A DNA stretch of 64,000 nucleotides, taken from NCBI GenBank assembly GCA_030704615.1, contig CM060731.1:1426001-1490000 (forward strand), in the 5' to 3' direction. Position 1 is the stretch's first letter, and each line of letters starts with the position of its first letter. The stretch comes from Takakia lepidozioides. Lineage: Eukaryota; Streptophyta; Takakiopsida; Takakiales; Takakiaceae. The notes beneath the pieces are model-generated. The model did not search any database, was not told the DNA's origin, and worked only from the letters and a program-made list of their open reading frames with translations. The position numbers and the translations under genes were made by a program. This document shows, in pieces, positions 1 to 11,460 of this stretch.

Positions 1-1740
1 TTTAAGAGAGCTATGAATAAGGAATGGTTTTGGGACAGTCCAGGAATTCTGGCTACACTAGCTTTCTCTTAGGAGTTCAGCAGGTTTACTTATGTCAACA
101 ATGAAGATTTCATTTCAGTTGAGAGGGGTTTCAAGTGGCTGCCCATTTCTGGGGGGTTGTCTTCTCACCGAAAAGCTTCTTGTAGAGCTAAGTGCAGACA
201 CAAAAGTGAGCGCCAGCCTCTTGAACCTCTCTGTACTTTATGATGGTCCAAGGTCAAAGTTGTGTCTGTTGCAGTGACACCTATGCAGAACTCATTGCTC
301 CCCTTGAAAACTCGTAGGATTACAAATTTTGTTTCATGATTTGACTAATTTGAGATTGTACTATTCATGTAATAACCTTATCGAATATTGTTTTATGTGT
401 GTTTTAGTACATCAACATCAAAAGATGACCAGAACAGGGTAGTTTTGGAAGTCGAATAGTGCCCATCTGCAAATTTATAAGCTTAGCTGGCAAGGACCAT
501 ATGCATGGACCTTGCCTTCTGTGGTTGGTTTCTTCCCATATATGAGGGTTTACCCAGCCCTTCTCATTTCAAACTTGCAACTTGTCAAGGTTCTCTCATT
601 TTGCTGCTGGCACAACACCTGACTTTAGGCCCAATATCTCTCTGAACAGTGATGGGTTGGTTCTCAGGCACATGCAAATACACATGGTCTGTATATTCTC
701 ACTATCCTGACCATTGTATAAACTATTGATGAAATGGTTACTAACATTCACAGGACAGGTGGTTGCAGAGGTGTGAAGTGCATCTTATACATTATTAGTT
801 TTGAATGTTGCATGGATTAGTAATGTCAAAACCACAGTGTTACAACTTCTATTATGTGATAGTAAGGTTAACTTGTTGAACTATCAAACACAAACCTTTT
901 CCCATATTGTGGTAACTTTTTCCTGACCACCCTCTTTTACTGTCAAAGAGGGTTGAGGGTTTTTGTTTTTTCTCCGTACCAGTACCATTTGAGGAGGAGG
1001 GCATGAGTTTCTCTAACAAGAATTCTCCTTCAATTCTAGCTGGGTGGTTGCCCCAGCTCCCCCCTCTCCAGAGACTTCGTCTTTTGTGCAGTTTGATAGG
1101 TATGATTTTTAACGTTCAGAAGAATGCCCAAACTCTTGCACCATAAAATGAAGAGAACTAACTTTTGATGTTTACAGTTTGCACTCTTGCAAGGCATTGG
1201 AAGGTCAGTCATAACATCTCACAATAATGCCATGCCCCTAAGAACAATTCACAGAGGCCTTTGTACGAATTAAATTCAATCAACATGAGACACTTGCCAG
1301 TCTGAGTGAAGAGATGGTTGTTTTACCATCATATTTTGAAGAAAATTGCAGAGTAATCAAGTAAACATTATGCATGATGGATTTAGTAACTCTTTTGACT
1401 GCCCATGCAGTTGGATTCAGGTCATATATTTTTGTACCCTCATGATTTGAAAGGTTATATTTTAGCCTTGCACTTTTTTCACGTTGGAATCTAAATTGAG
1501 TTATCGACCAGTACTTTTATCAAAAGCAAGTTTTGGAGGTTGAAATGAGATGGAATAAATCATTTGTTGTTTACTTTGACATAAAGTAAGGAGTCGATTG
1601 CCAAGATGCAATGCACCCTCCATGGTTAACAGTTCCATGCTCGCATTTCAGGACTTCGTTCCCTTTTTAAGATAATAAATGGACTCAATGATAGACCTAT
1701 CAGGGCTGATGGATGGTTGAAGGCACAATTTTTTTTGAAG
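1..1740. other. stretch with no recognised gene
   Basis: AT-leaning DNA with frequent stops in all frames. A 61-codon open stretch at 92-277 (+) and a short open stretch at about 1038-1101 (+), bounded by an AG and a GT, could be exons of a plus-strand gene entering from the left. I recognise no domain in either and do not call them. Confidence 0.4.
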
Positions 1741-1744
1741 TACT

Positions 1745-1805
1745 TAGGATTTGAACCTGGCGGATGAGCCCTGAGCCTCAACTCATCCAAAGAACGTCAG
1801 GTCAT
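1745..1805 (-). repeat. tRNA-related repeat fragment
   Basis: Read on the minus strand the segment contains GGTTCAAATCC, a good match to the RNA polymerase III box B (T-arm) consensus, and is followed by an A-rich run. The upstream part does not give a clear box A or a foldable cloverleaf, so it is not called as a tRNA gene. It could be a degenerate SINE head. This is a low-confidence motif call. Confidence 0.3.
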
Positions 1806-2792
1806 ACTTGTTTCTAATGTATCCATCCATGGTATAAAATATGGGGAAAAGCAGAGAATGAAGATGAGAAAGGATTGATTAGAGACACATGCAACATCCA
1901 TGGCAGTCATGTAATGAGCCAATCTTAGGAGTCCTCTTTATTTTCTGATTTAAGGGGTCTGCTAACATTCATTGTAACTTTGCTTGAAAAATAAGTTATA
2001 ATACTAAGTTGAATTGTCAAATAGTTATTTATGGTCAGGGTGTCTTTCCATCTACCTTGAATCCCTCATATATAGACTCACCTCACCACCCACCCATTAA
2101 AGTAACCTTACCCAAAACCCCTCGAATAAGAAATGCGCCTTAAAAAAACATTTCCTTACAAGGGATTTTTTCTCTGTATGGGCAATGTAATTTGGAACCC
2201 ATCCCAAGTTGTTTCTTAATTTTTGGAGTCTTTAATATAAGACTTACCTATTCACATTCAGTAGGCTTGCCTCTTCACGGTAGTAGACTCACCTTTTCAC
2301 CTCAGTAGACTAACCTATTCAAACGTCCATCTACAATTCTTCATCCAATGGTGTAAATGTGTGTTCTATGTGAATCCTGCGTAATGTGACGGATTTCCAA
2401 CAATGTTGGTTTTTACCTTATTATATGGCGTCAATCCACTATCCACTCGCACACCCACTATCCATGACCAAGAAGTTTGATCATTTCCAGTTGGGCCATC
2501 AATGGATGAAGGTTGGCATTCATGTTACAACTGTAAGATAGGGGCACCGGCTAGCATCAAATGATTTTGGATCATTGGGGAGGACAACAGTATGGATGAT
2601 AGGAGTCATCCCAGAATATCACAAAGGCCTCTTTCATGTGGGAGAAAAATAAGAGGAAGTGAGGAATGCAATGAAAAAATGTGGGTCGAATGAGGGACCC
2701 CAACACCCACTCGCACTTCAAAGACGGATCCGAGTTGGGCGTCTGAGGCCTGCTATGGAATCTACCATGCTAGTACAAAAAAGGCACCACAC

Positions 2793-2969
2793 AAAAAAAG
2801 TTTAACGCCTCCTGAAGGGAGCGTAACTTATGGTGTCACTTCACCACAAGGGCTACTACCTTCCAGCTGAAAGGTGGACACCTTCATGACACACCAGACC
2901 GTGGTTTGAACCCACAACCATATCCAACGTGGTATGTGCCCATTACCACTGGGCTACATGCTGGTTGTC
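2793..2969 (-). mobile_element. tRNA-derived SINE with flanking 12-bp direct repeats
   Basis: On the minus strand the element starts near 2969 and shows TAGCCCAGTGG (box A-like), then GGTTCAAACC (box B) about 45 bases later. It ends near 2793 in a short T-rich tail (CTTTTTTTGT). The 12-mer AAGGCACCACAC lies immediately on both sides (2781-2792 and 2970-2981), as expected for a target-site duplication. Internal Pol III promoter, a length near 177 bp, a T-rich 3' end and a duplication together make a SINE the best explanation. T-tailed plant SINEs such as p-SINE1 are a known parallel. No coding capacity. Confidence 0.7.
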
Positions 2970-2981
2970 AAGGCACCACAC

Positions 2982-3586
2982 GTTAGACTCCCAAACTATC
3001 ATAGGGACACCATGATGAATAAATTTATTTTTGGTCCTAAAGCTCTGGCCACACCTGGAGTTAACTCAATGTTAAAAGGAAGTTATTAAATTTAAAAAAA
3101 AAATCACTCTGGATCCACAGCTGCCGGTGGTAGCTAACATCAGATTGGGGCAGAGACAAGTTGATGTTAGGAAAATGGTAATTAACACTCAATCTTAAGT
3201 ATTTATTTCATATACATTGAAATGATAGTGTTAAGCTATCACCACAGAAATAGGCCAAATAACATGGTGTTATGTAGCATTCCTTATGTTCCCCCCCTTT
3301 TGGCATTCCCTTATGTTCCCCTAAGTTTCCCTGCAATCACCCGGACGTCCTTCGTCACCCCCCGCATCACCTTCGCTCTATTCGCACTACTCTGTCTATG
3401 CTCTTCAAGGTACAATCCTGCGATGGAGGCGATGGACCAGACAGGCAAAAACGGCGAAGGACATGACGATCAAAATGAAGAGCAAGCTCCTCCGAACAGT
3501 ATGTACAATCTTCGCCCATTGAATTCAATATTCGTTGAAGTTCTTTTGGATTTCAATTCTTGAATCTATCACAACACATTAAATGA
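2982..3586. other. no recognised gene between SINE and trihelix ORF
   Basis: Noncoding-looking DNA with an A-run at about 3090-3102. A 113-codon open frame at 3222-3563 (+) has a proline/phenylalanine-rich, low-information translation and no recognised domain. It may be 5' sequence of the following transposon-like ORF, but nothing proves it. Confidence 0.35.
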
Positions 3587-4653
3587 TTGAAATATGTGGA
3601 CAGGAGGAGGTCATGCATCAAGAGGGAGAGGTCAAGGGTCCAGAGGAGGTGGGAGAGTAGGAAAGGGGAAGAAAAAATGTCTGATGAAAATGCGCAGCAA
3701 AATTTTGAAACCTCTGAAGGCAGACAAAGAAAGGCCAAAATCAGACAGCCCAATTGGGAACATTCAGAGATCATATCATTGATCAATGCGAAAAGAGACG
3801 AGTATTTTGCAAGTGTGGACATGGTGGACCCCCACGACTAGTTTGAAACTACAGTAGTCAAGTGGCGCAAGATTGCTCACAGTATTATAAAAGATGGAAA
3901 TTCCCCACACCCCCGCAATGGACCGGCGTGTAAAGACACGTGGGGATCAATATATGGAGACTTCAAAAGAATTCATGACTATATGCAGGGGACCGGCCAC
4001 AATGAGGTATACTGGGACTTGAGTCCGGCTGAGAAACTGGGCTTCAATCTACCCAGACATTATAGTCGCAGCATGTATGAAATGATAGATGCGTTTATGG
4101 GGATTAGACCCATTTTCCAGCCACCACATGCTCGTGATCACATATGTATGCAAGAAGGGGACAATGTCCACGTCCCACCTGGTATCCATGTACTAGACTC
4201 GGATACATCAGATCATGTGCAGCAAGAAGTATAGCCTCAAAATCATGGTGAACAGCAGTCAATTACATGCCATGAGCAACACTGATACGGAAGGGTCCAC
4301 CAATTCAACCCTGAGTTAGGAAAAATGAGTCCAAGAACACTCCCCTTGCCTCTGCTCATGTCTATGGTGGTACTCAAGAATGCCCAATTGAGCTCAGTAC
4401 TGGGTTTCAAGATGCAATGACAGATGCCATGAGGTAGCCAGTGTTCACTGACAACTCAGACTGTTCAGTTCAATTCATGTCGAAGGCACCCAATCGCCAA
4501 CCAGTGGGCAACACTGGGGTGAAAAAAAATCCCTCCTCAGTTCACACTAGCATGGTGGAAGCTACGGAGAAGGGTAACAAAATGCTTACTAAATCTCTGG
4601 ACAAAATCCGAGAGTCTCAAGAGGCTGTGATCAACAAACAACGAAGAAACTAA
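3587..4653 (+). pseudogene. trihelix/Myb-SANT-like ORF of a PIF/Harbinger-type element, decayed
   Basis: The reading frame from 3587 gives a basic N-terminus, then a tryptophan-spaced DNA-binding segment (RQPNWEHSEIISLINAKR, later VVKWRKIAHSI, then CKDTWGSIYGDFKRIHDY). This is the pattern of the trihelix/Myb-SANT-like domain found in plant trihelix factors and in the accessory ORF of PIF/Harbinger transposons. The domain is cut by an in-frame TAG at 3839-3841 (PHD-stop-FETTVVKW). The frame then continues unchanged to a stop at 4234. A Lys/Glu-rich tail typical of these ORFs (KMLTKSLDKIRESQEAV) reappears in another frame at 4441-4653, so at least one frameshift or intron separates it. The element's nuclease is represented by the remnant at 5616-5882. 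Probably non-functional; the alternative is a host trihelix gene with an unusual intron. Confidence 0.6.
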
Positions 4654-4773
4654 TCAGACGCAGCGCAGCATGGTAGAGGCAATATTTGGCCTGACCCAGA
4701 TAATGGGAATGGCATTTGGGCGACATGCGAAAGGCAGCCCTTTCTTGCCCTTTCTTTCATCGCAGCCCTTGTT

Positions 4774-4979
4774 GGCGACGCCAGGTCGTCGCATGGTGGC
4801 ATGAATGGCAAAAGGCATTGGCGACAGTTGGGCGTCGCAAACAGGGGCTGCCCAATTCTTTCAAAACAAAAAAACAGATCACATCCTGCGACGGCTTGCC
4901 GTCGCCGTTTGCGACCCCCGGCCTCATAAATCCTAAAAAATGCGTCGCAGTTTGCGACGCGTGGGGATCGCAGGTAGCG
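4774..4979. repeat. palindrome array I (GCGACG/CGTCGC family)
   Basis: Four to five short inverted repeats share the arms GCGACG/CGTCGC: 4774-4792, 4821-4838, 4888-4905 (GCGACGGC-TT-GCCGTCGC, perfect 8-bp arms), 4942-4960 (GCGTCGCA-GTT-TGCGACGC) and a weaker TCGC...GCGA at 4968-4979. Spacers of about 30-50 bases differ from each other. The block is rich in CpG compared with its surroundings. Confidence 0.7.
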
Positions 4980-5025
4980 ACAACAGGGCTTTCTAGGTTT
5001 AGGTTTAGGACCTTTGGGGGTTCTT

Positions 5026-5027
<2 letters not shown>

Positions 5028-5056
<29 letters not shown>
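5028..5056. repeat. poly-T tract (29 T)
   Basis: Uninterrupted run of T between palindrome array I and the Harbinger remnant. It could be the A-tail of a minus-strand retroposed sequence, but no matching body is recognised. Confidence 0.6.
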
Positions 5057-5615
5057 CCATATGGTACTGGGGTAGGGTGTTTGTTTTTCTTTATGGTTTA
5101 GCTTGTTGTTGTGACTTTCTTATAGATTGTGACATTCATTTTGATAATTCTCTTGATACCACATCTATATGTGTTGCTCCAACATATTCATTGCCTCTGT
5201 CTTCTTTCTTGAAAGACTACCAGCCACAACCATATTTGATCAATCATAGAAATAAGCTACAATATGCATGTACGTGTACAATCAATCGTAGGGATGGGTA
5301 CAGTTTGGTGCGAGAATCGGAAGAAGGTGCACGACTATTCACATTGTTGTTGTCGTGCTGACGAGGTGCATTGTAGTTGGATGTTGATGTAGTTGCATGA
5401 CAACAACAATGCAGAAGAGCTTTGACATCTGCTAATAAGTCCAAATTCTTTTGAATACAATATCAGTGATATATACTTGCAATTTTCAATGAGGGGAAAA
5501 TATTCCCAAAGACATTTGAACTACATGACATTTGATGTACATTTTTCACAGCATATTTCACTGCCTTGCAAGAAAGATTTCAAGGTTGGCCCTGATATTT
5601 TCTCCACTTATTTTC
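5057..5615. other. no recognised gene
   Basis: AT-rich sequence with a CAACAA-type microsatellite-like patch at about 5395-5410. Short open frames on both strands give unrecognised peptides. Confidence 0.35.
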
Positions 5616-5882
5616 CTAACTTGCAACAGGCAGGTACCTTGGATCTCTAGCAGGTCTATTAGGTCCAGCATGTCGAGGTTGAGGAGGTTCGTGTTGATAT
5701 GCTCTTTGTTCTTGTTCAACTTCTTCATCTTTAGCCATCAATGCCATGATATGTTCCATATCAATTTTCTTGCGAGCAATTATCAGATTATGTAGTAATG
5801 CGCAACAGGTCACCATATCAAGAACTAGCGTAATATGGAGCATTGTTTTTCCAATGGCTATTGCCCTCCAAGAGCTCACCAT
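5616..5882 (-). pseudogene. PIF/Harbinger nuclease (DDE_Tnp_4-like) C-terminal remnant
   Basis: The minus-strand translation contains WRAIAIGKTMLHITLVLDMV followed by TCCALLHNLII and an acidic tail. This matches the end of Harbinger/HARBI1-type transposases, where a WRIL-like segment is followed by a cysteine-rich CCxLHN motif. Upstream catalytic acidic residues are absent in any frame nearby, and the sequence abuts a retrotransposon frame on the same strand. It is therefore a truncated copy. With the trihelix-like ORF at 3.6 kb it accounts for the usual two ORFs of a PIF/Harbinger element, although here they are convergent and separated by 1 kb. Confidence 0.55.
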
Positions 5883-5889
5883 CCCAAGC

Positions 5890-8527
5890 CACCACCCTTG
5901 AGAATGTACCCAATGTGGGCATCATGTTCCTATGATCCACCGCTACATTCCCAATAAACCGCACTAGGAGCAGTGCACGTCGGCCATCTCCTGACTGTCA
6001 CTCCGGCATGTAGGATGTCGTTTCCTCCCAAAAGTCCAAAGTAAATCCCATGGGGTACAACACAGCCCCACCAACAAGCACATCATAGGACATCGCGTCC
6101 GTAACAATGGCTTTAACTCTTATGACTAGGATGATCTGGCTATATTCGAATGAAAAGCTCATGGCATATAATCCCCCGCGCCTTCTCTGAACCACCCAAA
6201 GATGTTTAAATTTGGAAAAGGCAAGGCTCCAAGTCCGCCTCTGTAAGGCCCAAGCCTGCAATTGCTGCTCTCCCCAACATCAAAGGCTGTGCTCCCGAGT
6301 CCAACAAGATCCGCAGTGGCCTATACCTCCTCCCGGTTGGACCACCCAACTACAACACTCCATCTTGATTGTCTACCAGGACTACTCCAGGAACCACCAT
6401 GCTGCGCGCAATGGCTGGCCTAGCTGGCAACTCCTTCAACTTTGCAGCTGCCGCTTGCCATGACGCAATTGTGGCTGACTTCACCCTCGAATCCAAAACA
6501 TCCATAGACTGCACTTTATCTGCTATCTCCGCAGATAGTGCCGATGCATCACCGCTCTCATAGAGTCTAGCTGTTAGTCTGAACACAGCAGCTAACTGAA
6601 TCTTCGGCATTGCAATGGTCATTGCAGAAAACAATGGAGCTTGACAAACAACCATAGCCACCCCCAACAATGTACTGGCTGCATCTTGCTTTGCAGCACC
6701 ACCCACTAGTATTTCCCGAGCCACACCTACTCTCCCCAATGACACTCGTGGCTTTACCTCTGACACATTTGGGCGAACGGGTGTCATCGATGGCGTAGTT
6801 GGCACTGTTTCAGCCAATGCAAAGGACTGTGGAAGCCTTGTCTGACGACTTGCTTCCCCCCTTTGCAGATCAAAATCCACATCCGCTCCTCTTGGCTCAG
6901 GAGCACGCGTTGCTGCTCGAGTGACAGTAGCAGCAGAGTCCAGTACATGCAATGCCCCTGCAAGTGCAGCTCCACACATGAAGCCCATACCAATCTGGTC
7001 TTCCCTAGGCATAGGAGGTTGTGCAGGTGGGGCTTGAACCTCAGGCCTTGGAGCTGGCGCAACATGAGTAGTGGCCATGGCAGTAAAACGTTGCTCTAGC
7101 TAGGCAAGTCTATCCACCATGCCTTGGTCATGACCTTGACCCTGACCTTGTGCTCCTTGGTTTTGGTTACGACCTCTACCACGACCTCTACCTCCTCTAC
7201 CTCTCTGGACTACATTGTCTCGTCCTCGGCCACCATTGTTCCCTTGGAACTGGCCTGGCCGTAGCTCAGGATATAAGTCATAACAATGGGCCTCATCATG
7301 CCCATATTTTCCACAATGCCCATAGTGTAGTTGTGTAGGCTGTGTCTGTACCGGCCCTTTGCCTCTCTCCGGGCAATCCTTCTTGACATGGGGTCCTCCA
7401 CAATCCCAACAAGTCACACCCGACTGTTGTTGGCCTGAGAATGAAGGAAGAGACCTCTGCATCTGAGATCCTCTCTGTCATTCCCTGGGCTTCGCCTGAG
7501 CCCCCTTGTTGCCTTGAGCACGTTGGGGAGTTGGTTGTTGTTGGCTAAGAACTCCACTTCGTTGTGTCTCCTTGCCAAACCCCACCATAACCACTTGCTC
7601 CTCCACCATATTGAGCTCTATCCGCTCTGCTAGCAAAAACACATTTGTTAGGGTGGGTTGGGCCACTTGTAGAAGAGTTGCATCCCGCACCCTTCTCCTC
7701 AGCTCCTTGTCCAAGATCCCATACCAGAACTGGACTGCCTGAGCTTCTGTAACCCCTTGGGTTACGTTTATCAAGCGCCTCATGCGAGTGTAAGCCTCCC
7801 TCAAACTCTAAGTAGATCTTCGTTGGAACTCTTGCAAGCTCCGCAACTTCTCTGTCTTGATCCCTTGGTAGTTTCTCCTCAACTCCTCGAAGAACTCCAC
7901 AACTGGGTTAAAGGCAGGCACGGGTGTTGGTGCTGCAACAGGAGCTTGAGTGGATTTCCCAGCTCCTGTACCACTTGTCCCACTACTAGTGCTTGCAGTT
8001 GGAGATGTTTGTGTAGCTGCTGGTGTCGCCGCTGCCCTTGTGCCTCTAGTGATGGAGACATAGTTAGGTGACCAATACTCTCGCCACTCCTCAATCTCCA
8101 CCGCATGTCCCCGCCTAAATTCATGGTAATCATCCATGGGCGGCCCCTCAAGGTGCTGGAATAGCCCCTTCCACGCCATAAAGGGCGTAAACAGTTGTGG
8201 ATTGCGCATTTGCTGCAAATCACACCAACTGTCAAACTCTTGTACGAAGTCATCAAGCTCGATGGTGCCCACAGCTCCAGAGTACCTACGTGGCCCCTTG
8301 GTAGCTCCATACATCTCCTCCATCGTGTCCCACAACAATGGCACGGAAATGACTTGCACCCTCGGCGAGAATCCTCCTGACTCCAAGTCTGAACCTTCCT
8401 CAGAAGACACTGAAGGTGAAGGTGGCCTAAACCACACACCTCGTCTTGTGTACCCACTAGTATCGCTGGTGCTCGTATCGGCACTCCCCTCAGCAACTGG
8501 TGACATCTCCATGATGAAAACTCGCAA
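5890..8527 (-). pseudogene. LTR-retrotransposon gag-protease polyprotein, multiply broken
   Basis: A single minus-strand frame runs from 8527 to about 6130 and is interrupted only by stops at 7808 (TAG), 7478 (TGA), 7100 (TAG), 6350 (TAG) and 6206 (TAA); a shift near 6.15 kb moves to the frame ending at 5998. In order it encodes an acidic N-terminal region, a gag-like helical region (SLREAYTRMRRLINV, FWYGILDKELRRRV), a CCHC zinc knuckle (CWDCGGPHVKKDC), a second degenerate knuckle whose first cysteine is tyrosine, an RG-rich basic stretch, then a retropepsin-like motif (RILLDSGAQPLMLG). It ends in a protease/RT linker (YDVLVGGAVLYPMGF). This order is that of Ty3/gypsy-type polyproteins. Reverse transcriptase and integrase are missing and I could not define LTRs. 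Nearly every stop sits where Q or R would be expected, consistent with C-to-T decay. Confidence 0.75.
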
Positions 8528-9287
8528 CCCAACTGACTGTCAACCTGTCTCTAATCCCCACTTTCCACAAGGTAACCGGGTAGGCTAGTGGTTCAAGCAG
8601 GAATAATAGATTTCTAACGTAGACCTGTACCTGCACCTGCATCCACCGCAAGCACTCCTATGGTCTGCTGGTCATCAACCCAGCCTCACCATAGAAGAAA
8701 CACTAGTGGTCTTGTTGGTCATCACTCCACTCACCACCGACAACATACTCTAGGATTGGCCGGTGATCAAATCCGGACCAACCTCCTATGAAAACAAGCG
8801 CCCACACAAAGCTAACATGGCGCACAATCAAGCATGCAAGTGTGGAGGGGATCCAAACACAAGAAAATCAAGACAGCAACTCCCCCACACCAAAAACACT
8901 CCACAGTGTCGCTCCTGCAAGGACGCCCTAGCCCAAACCCGGACTGACTCTTGCCTCCACCTACGGAAAGGTTTTGGCCTACAGAGAGGGTGAAAGACTA
9001 TGGGGAAGAGAAACTAAAGCAATTCCTAACCCCAGAATGCTCTCATCCCACCACTCTTCCACATGTCTCTATCCACTCGCTTGTATGGCCATGGCAAGTA
9101 TCCTTCAAATATCCCTCAATCAATCCTTCAAGAGCTCTTCAACATTGTCCACCAAAGCTCCTCGAAGGGTCCTCCAATACTCCTCCAAGGACCCCAAAGA
9201 TCCTCCAAACACTCCTCCAAGGGCCCTCAAATATCTTCCAAACAATCCTCCAAAGGCCCTTAAATTTCACTAAGTCCTTTCAATGTT
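8528..9287. other. retroelement leader region and CCTCCAA-rich DNA
   Basis: The first part should be the untranslated leader and possibly LTR of the minus-strand retroelement, but I see no clear TG...CA ends or tRNA-complementary primer site. From about 9120 to 9260 the sequence is built of degenerate repeats around TCCTCCAA. This keeps several plus-strand frames open, and those ORFs are repeat artefacts. Confidence 0.4.
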
Positions 9288-9582
9288 GATACCTTAACAG
9301 AGGTATAGTCTGAGGTTGCTAGGGTCCCTTATGTTGATGATATCTTTACAGAGGTATAGTCTGAAAATGAGGGTTATATTTGGTATACTAACAGAGGTAT
9401 AGTCTGAGCTGATTAGGGTCCACATATGGTGATACCTCAACAGAGGTATAGTAAAATGGACAAGCTCATGTTTGGTATACTAACAAAGGTATAGTCTCAC
9501 ATGAGGGTTCACATATGGTGATACCTCAACAGAGGTATAGTCAAAGGGACAAGCTCCTGTTTGGTATACTAGTAGAGGTATA
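9288..9582. repeat. palindrome array II (ATACCTC/GAGGTAT family, 7 units)
   Basis: Seven units start near 9288, 9339, 9383, 9431, 9474, 9520 and 9563, a period of 43-50 bp. The best units (9431 and 9520) read GATACCTC-AACA-GAGGTAT, a 7-bp stem with a 4-base centre. The others carry a TATACTAACA left arm and a conserved GAGGTATAG right arm. From the third unit onward the two versions alternate, and their spacers alternate too (a GGGT-CACATATGGTG type and a GGACAAGCTC-TGTTT type), giving a higher-order period near 90 bp. Confidence 0.8.
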
Positions 9583-11460
9583 GTCTGAGCATACACTATT
9601 AGGGTTTGTAATGAAGAGCTAGAATGCAAGTCCTTGACTTCTATGCTTCTACTCAAGTAAAAATATGGTCTCTAGGTGGTCATAAGAGGCATCTTCTTGC
9701 TCTCTTCCACCCCAATGTGCAACCAAGAGTGGTCCAACTCAACTTGCAAGTCATTGTTCACCAAATCAATCCCCCTTTTAGTCCTTGGGATTTGATTGCA
9801 AACATTGTTGAGCAGTCATGCATTTGTCTCCTCATCACTTGACAATTGCTCCAAATCAACACAAATTATCTCAATGTGTAGGAGCAATGCTTGTCACTTA
9901 CAATAATGCTCCCAAGCAATCCGCCTTGGATCCCACTCTCACGCCATATGCCTCATTTGGGGTCTTGCACCAATCCATCATCCATGTGCTCCCCTTGGTC
10001 ATTTGAATGCATGTTCCATGACCTCTTGGCCTATGTGTTGTTCTCCTTCATCATAACATGAATCAACACATCTCCACTTCACACACAAATAGATCTCAAG
10101 GCCTTCACCTCTTGCTAGTTCAAGAGCTTCATTTCTCAAACTTGAACTTACAAACTCAAGAGAGCATGCTCCACACATGCACCACTTGCTTGGTCAACTA
10201 TCCACCACAAAGCTCGCACTACCAAGAGCATGAATAGCCAAGTATTGCCTCCCCCTCTTGTCACATTACATAGTTAGGGTGAAGCTATGCATACATTGAA
10301 TGATGATTTCCCTTCAAGGATTTCCCACCATATGTTCTCCAAGCCCTTCCAATGGCGCCCTAAGCTTGGCTGCTCACCACCATGATTGGAAGTTTTCTTC
10401 ACATGCTCCCTTTCAAAACCTCCTGAGCTTCTTAGTGCTCTCCAAGTACTTGCCCTTGTTGTCTTCAAGCCCAAGCCTATATAGCTCATTGGCTTCTTTT
10501 CCACAAAATCCACACTTTGAACTTGTTTAACCCTAACTTGATAGTGAAATGAGCACTAATAAGCCTTTAGTCACTCTCCACAAGCCATGGTGCACACCAT
10601 TGACTCCATAATGTATACAAAAGATTCTCAAACACTAGAATCATTGCTTCCACACACACAAGACTTCGTCCTTGCAATCCTTGCAAAATCTTGTAACTCA
10701 AGAGCTCCCTTCTCAAGCTCTCCAACTCCTTGGTGCATGCAACACCCGAGCACCTTTCTTTGCAACCCTTTGCAAGCCTTGTGATACAAGAGCTAAATTC
10801 TCCTAGCTCTCAACCTCTTTAACATACAAGTGCAAAACTAATCCTTACACTCCGCACTCACAAGCATAAGGAGATCTTCTTGTAGTGATAAGAGATGAGA
10901 AATGAGAGAAGTGGAAGACAATGAAAGCTCTCTAAGCATGAAGCAATCACACTAAGAACAAGCCCTAGTCCTTCCAAGTGAAATCCACTCTATCACATAA
11001 ACTAAGTAAAGACAAGGGCACCTTTGCTTAAGGAATCCACCCTACAAAGCCCTCAACACATTCCCTCTCAGTACCTAGAGCTATGGAGGTGAGAGAGGCT
11101 CATGGAGGCTCAACTACAAGAAGATGAGCCCTCCTCAATCCTCACAAGGGGAAAAACCCATCCCCATGTCCCAAGTGAGGCTTGACACCTCACTTGGCAT
11201 ATGAGAGCAGAAGAAAAAATGCCCGAAAATTCGTAAATATTCCCGAAAAGATGTTGCGGCGAAACTAAAATTGGAAATTTGTGCTCACGGGGACCAAATC
11301 GTGCGCAGGTGAGCAGACTAGCCACACGTAGACGGGTTACTCACCCTATCACCCTAATTCGTTAGGTTTAGGTTACGTTAGGTTACGTTAAACCAAACAC
11401 AATACATTTTATTTCACCCACGAAACTATAAGATAATGCCCTATGCAATGATACTTGGAA
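9583..11460. other. no recognised gene; short direct-repeat-rich DNA
   Basis: Sequence rich in CTTG, CAAG and CTCAAGAGCTC-like motifs, with no long frame and no recognised domain. It might be LTR or untranslated DNA of the element whose gag lies at 5.9-8.5 kb. Around 11360-11392 there is a short TTAGG/ACGTTAGG run that only superficially resembles telomere repeats. Confidence 0.35.

Noticed and set aside
8568-8600. Primer-binding site for the gag-bearing retroelement (tRNA-like GGTAGGCTAGTGGTTCAAGC)
   Set aside because: Position upstream of gag is suggestive, but no match to a tRNA 3' end and no LTR edge could be defined.
8951-9289. 112-codon plus-strand ORF with PPRTPKILQTLLQGPS-like repeats
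   Set aside because: Made by the degenerate TCCTCCAA repeat, which is open in three frames. No domain.
11359-11392. Interstitial telomere-like repeats (TTTAGG/TTAGG)
   Set aside because: Only two or three imperfect units, with ACGTTAGG spacing. No run of a telomeric hexamer or heptamer.
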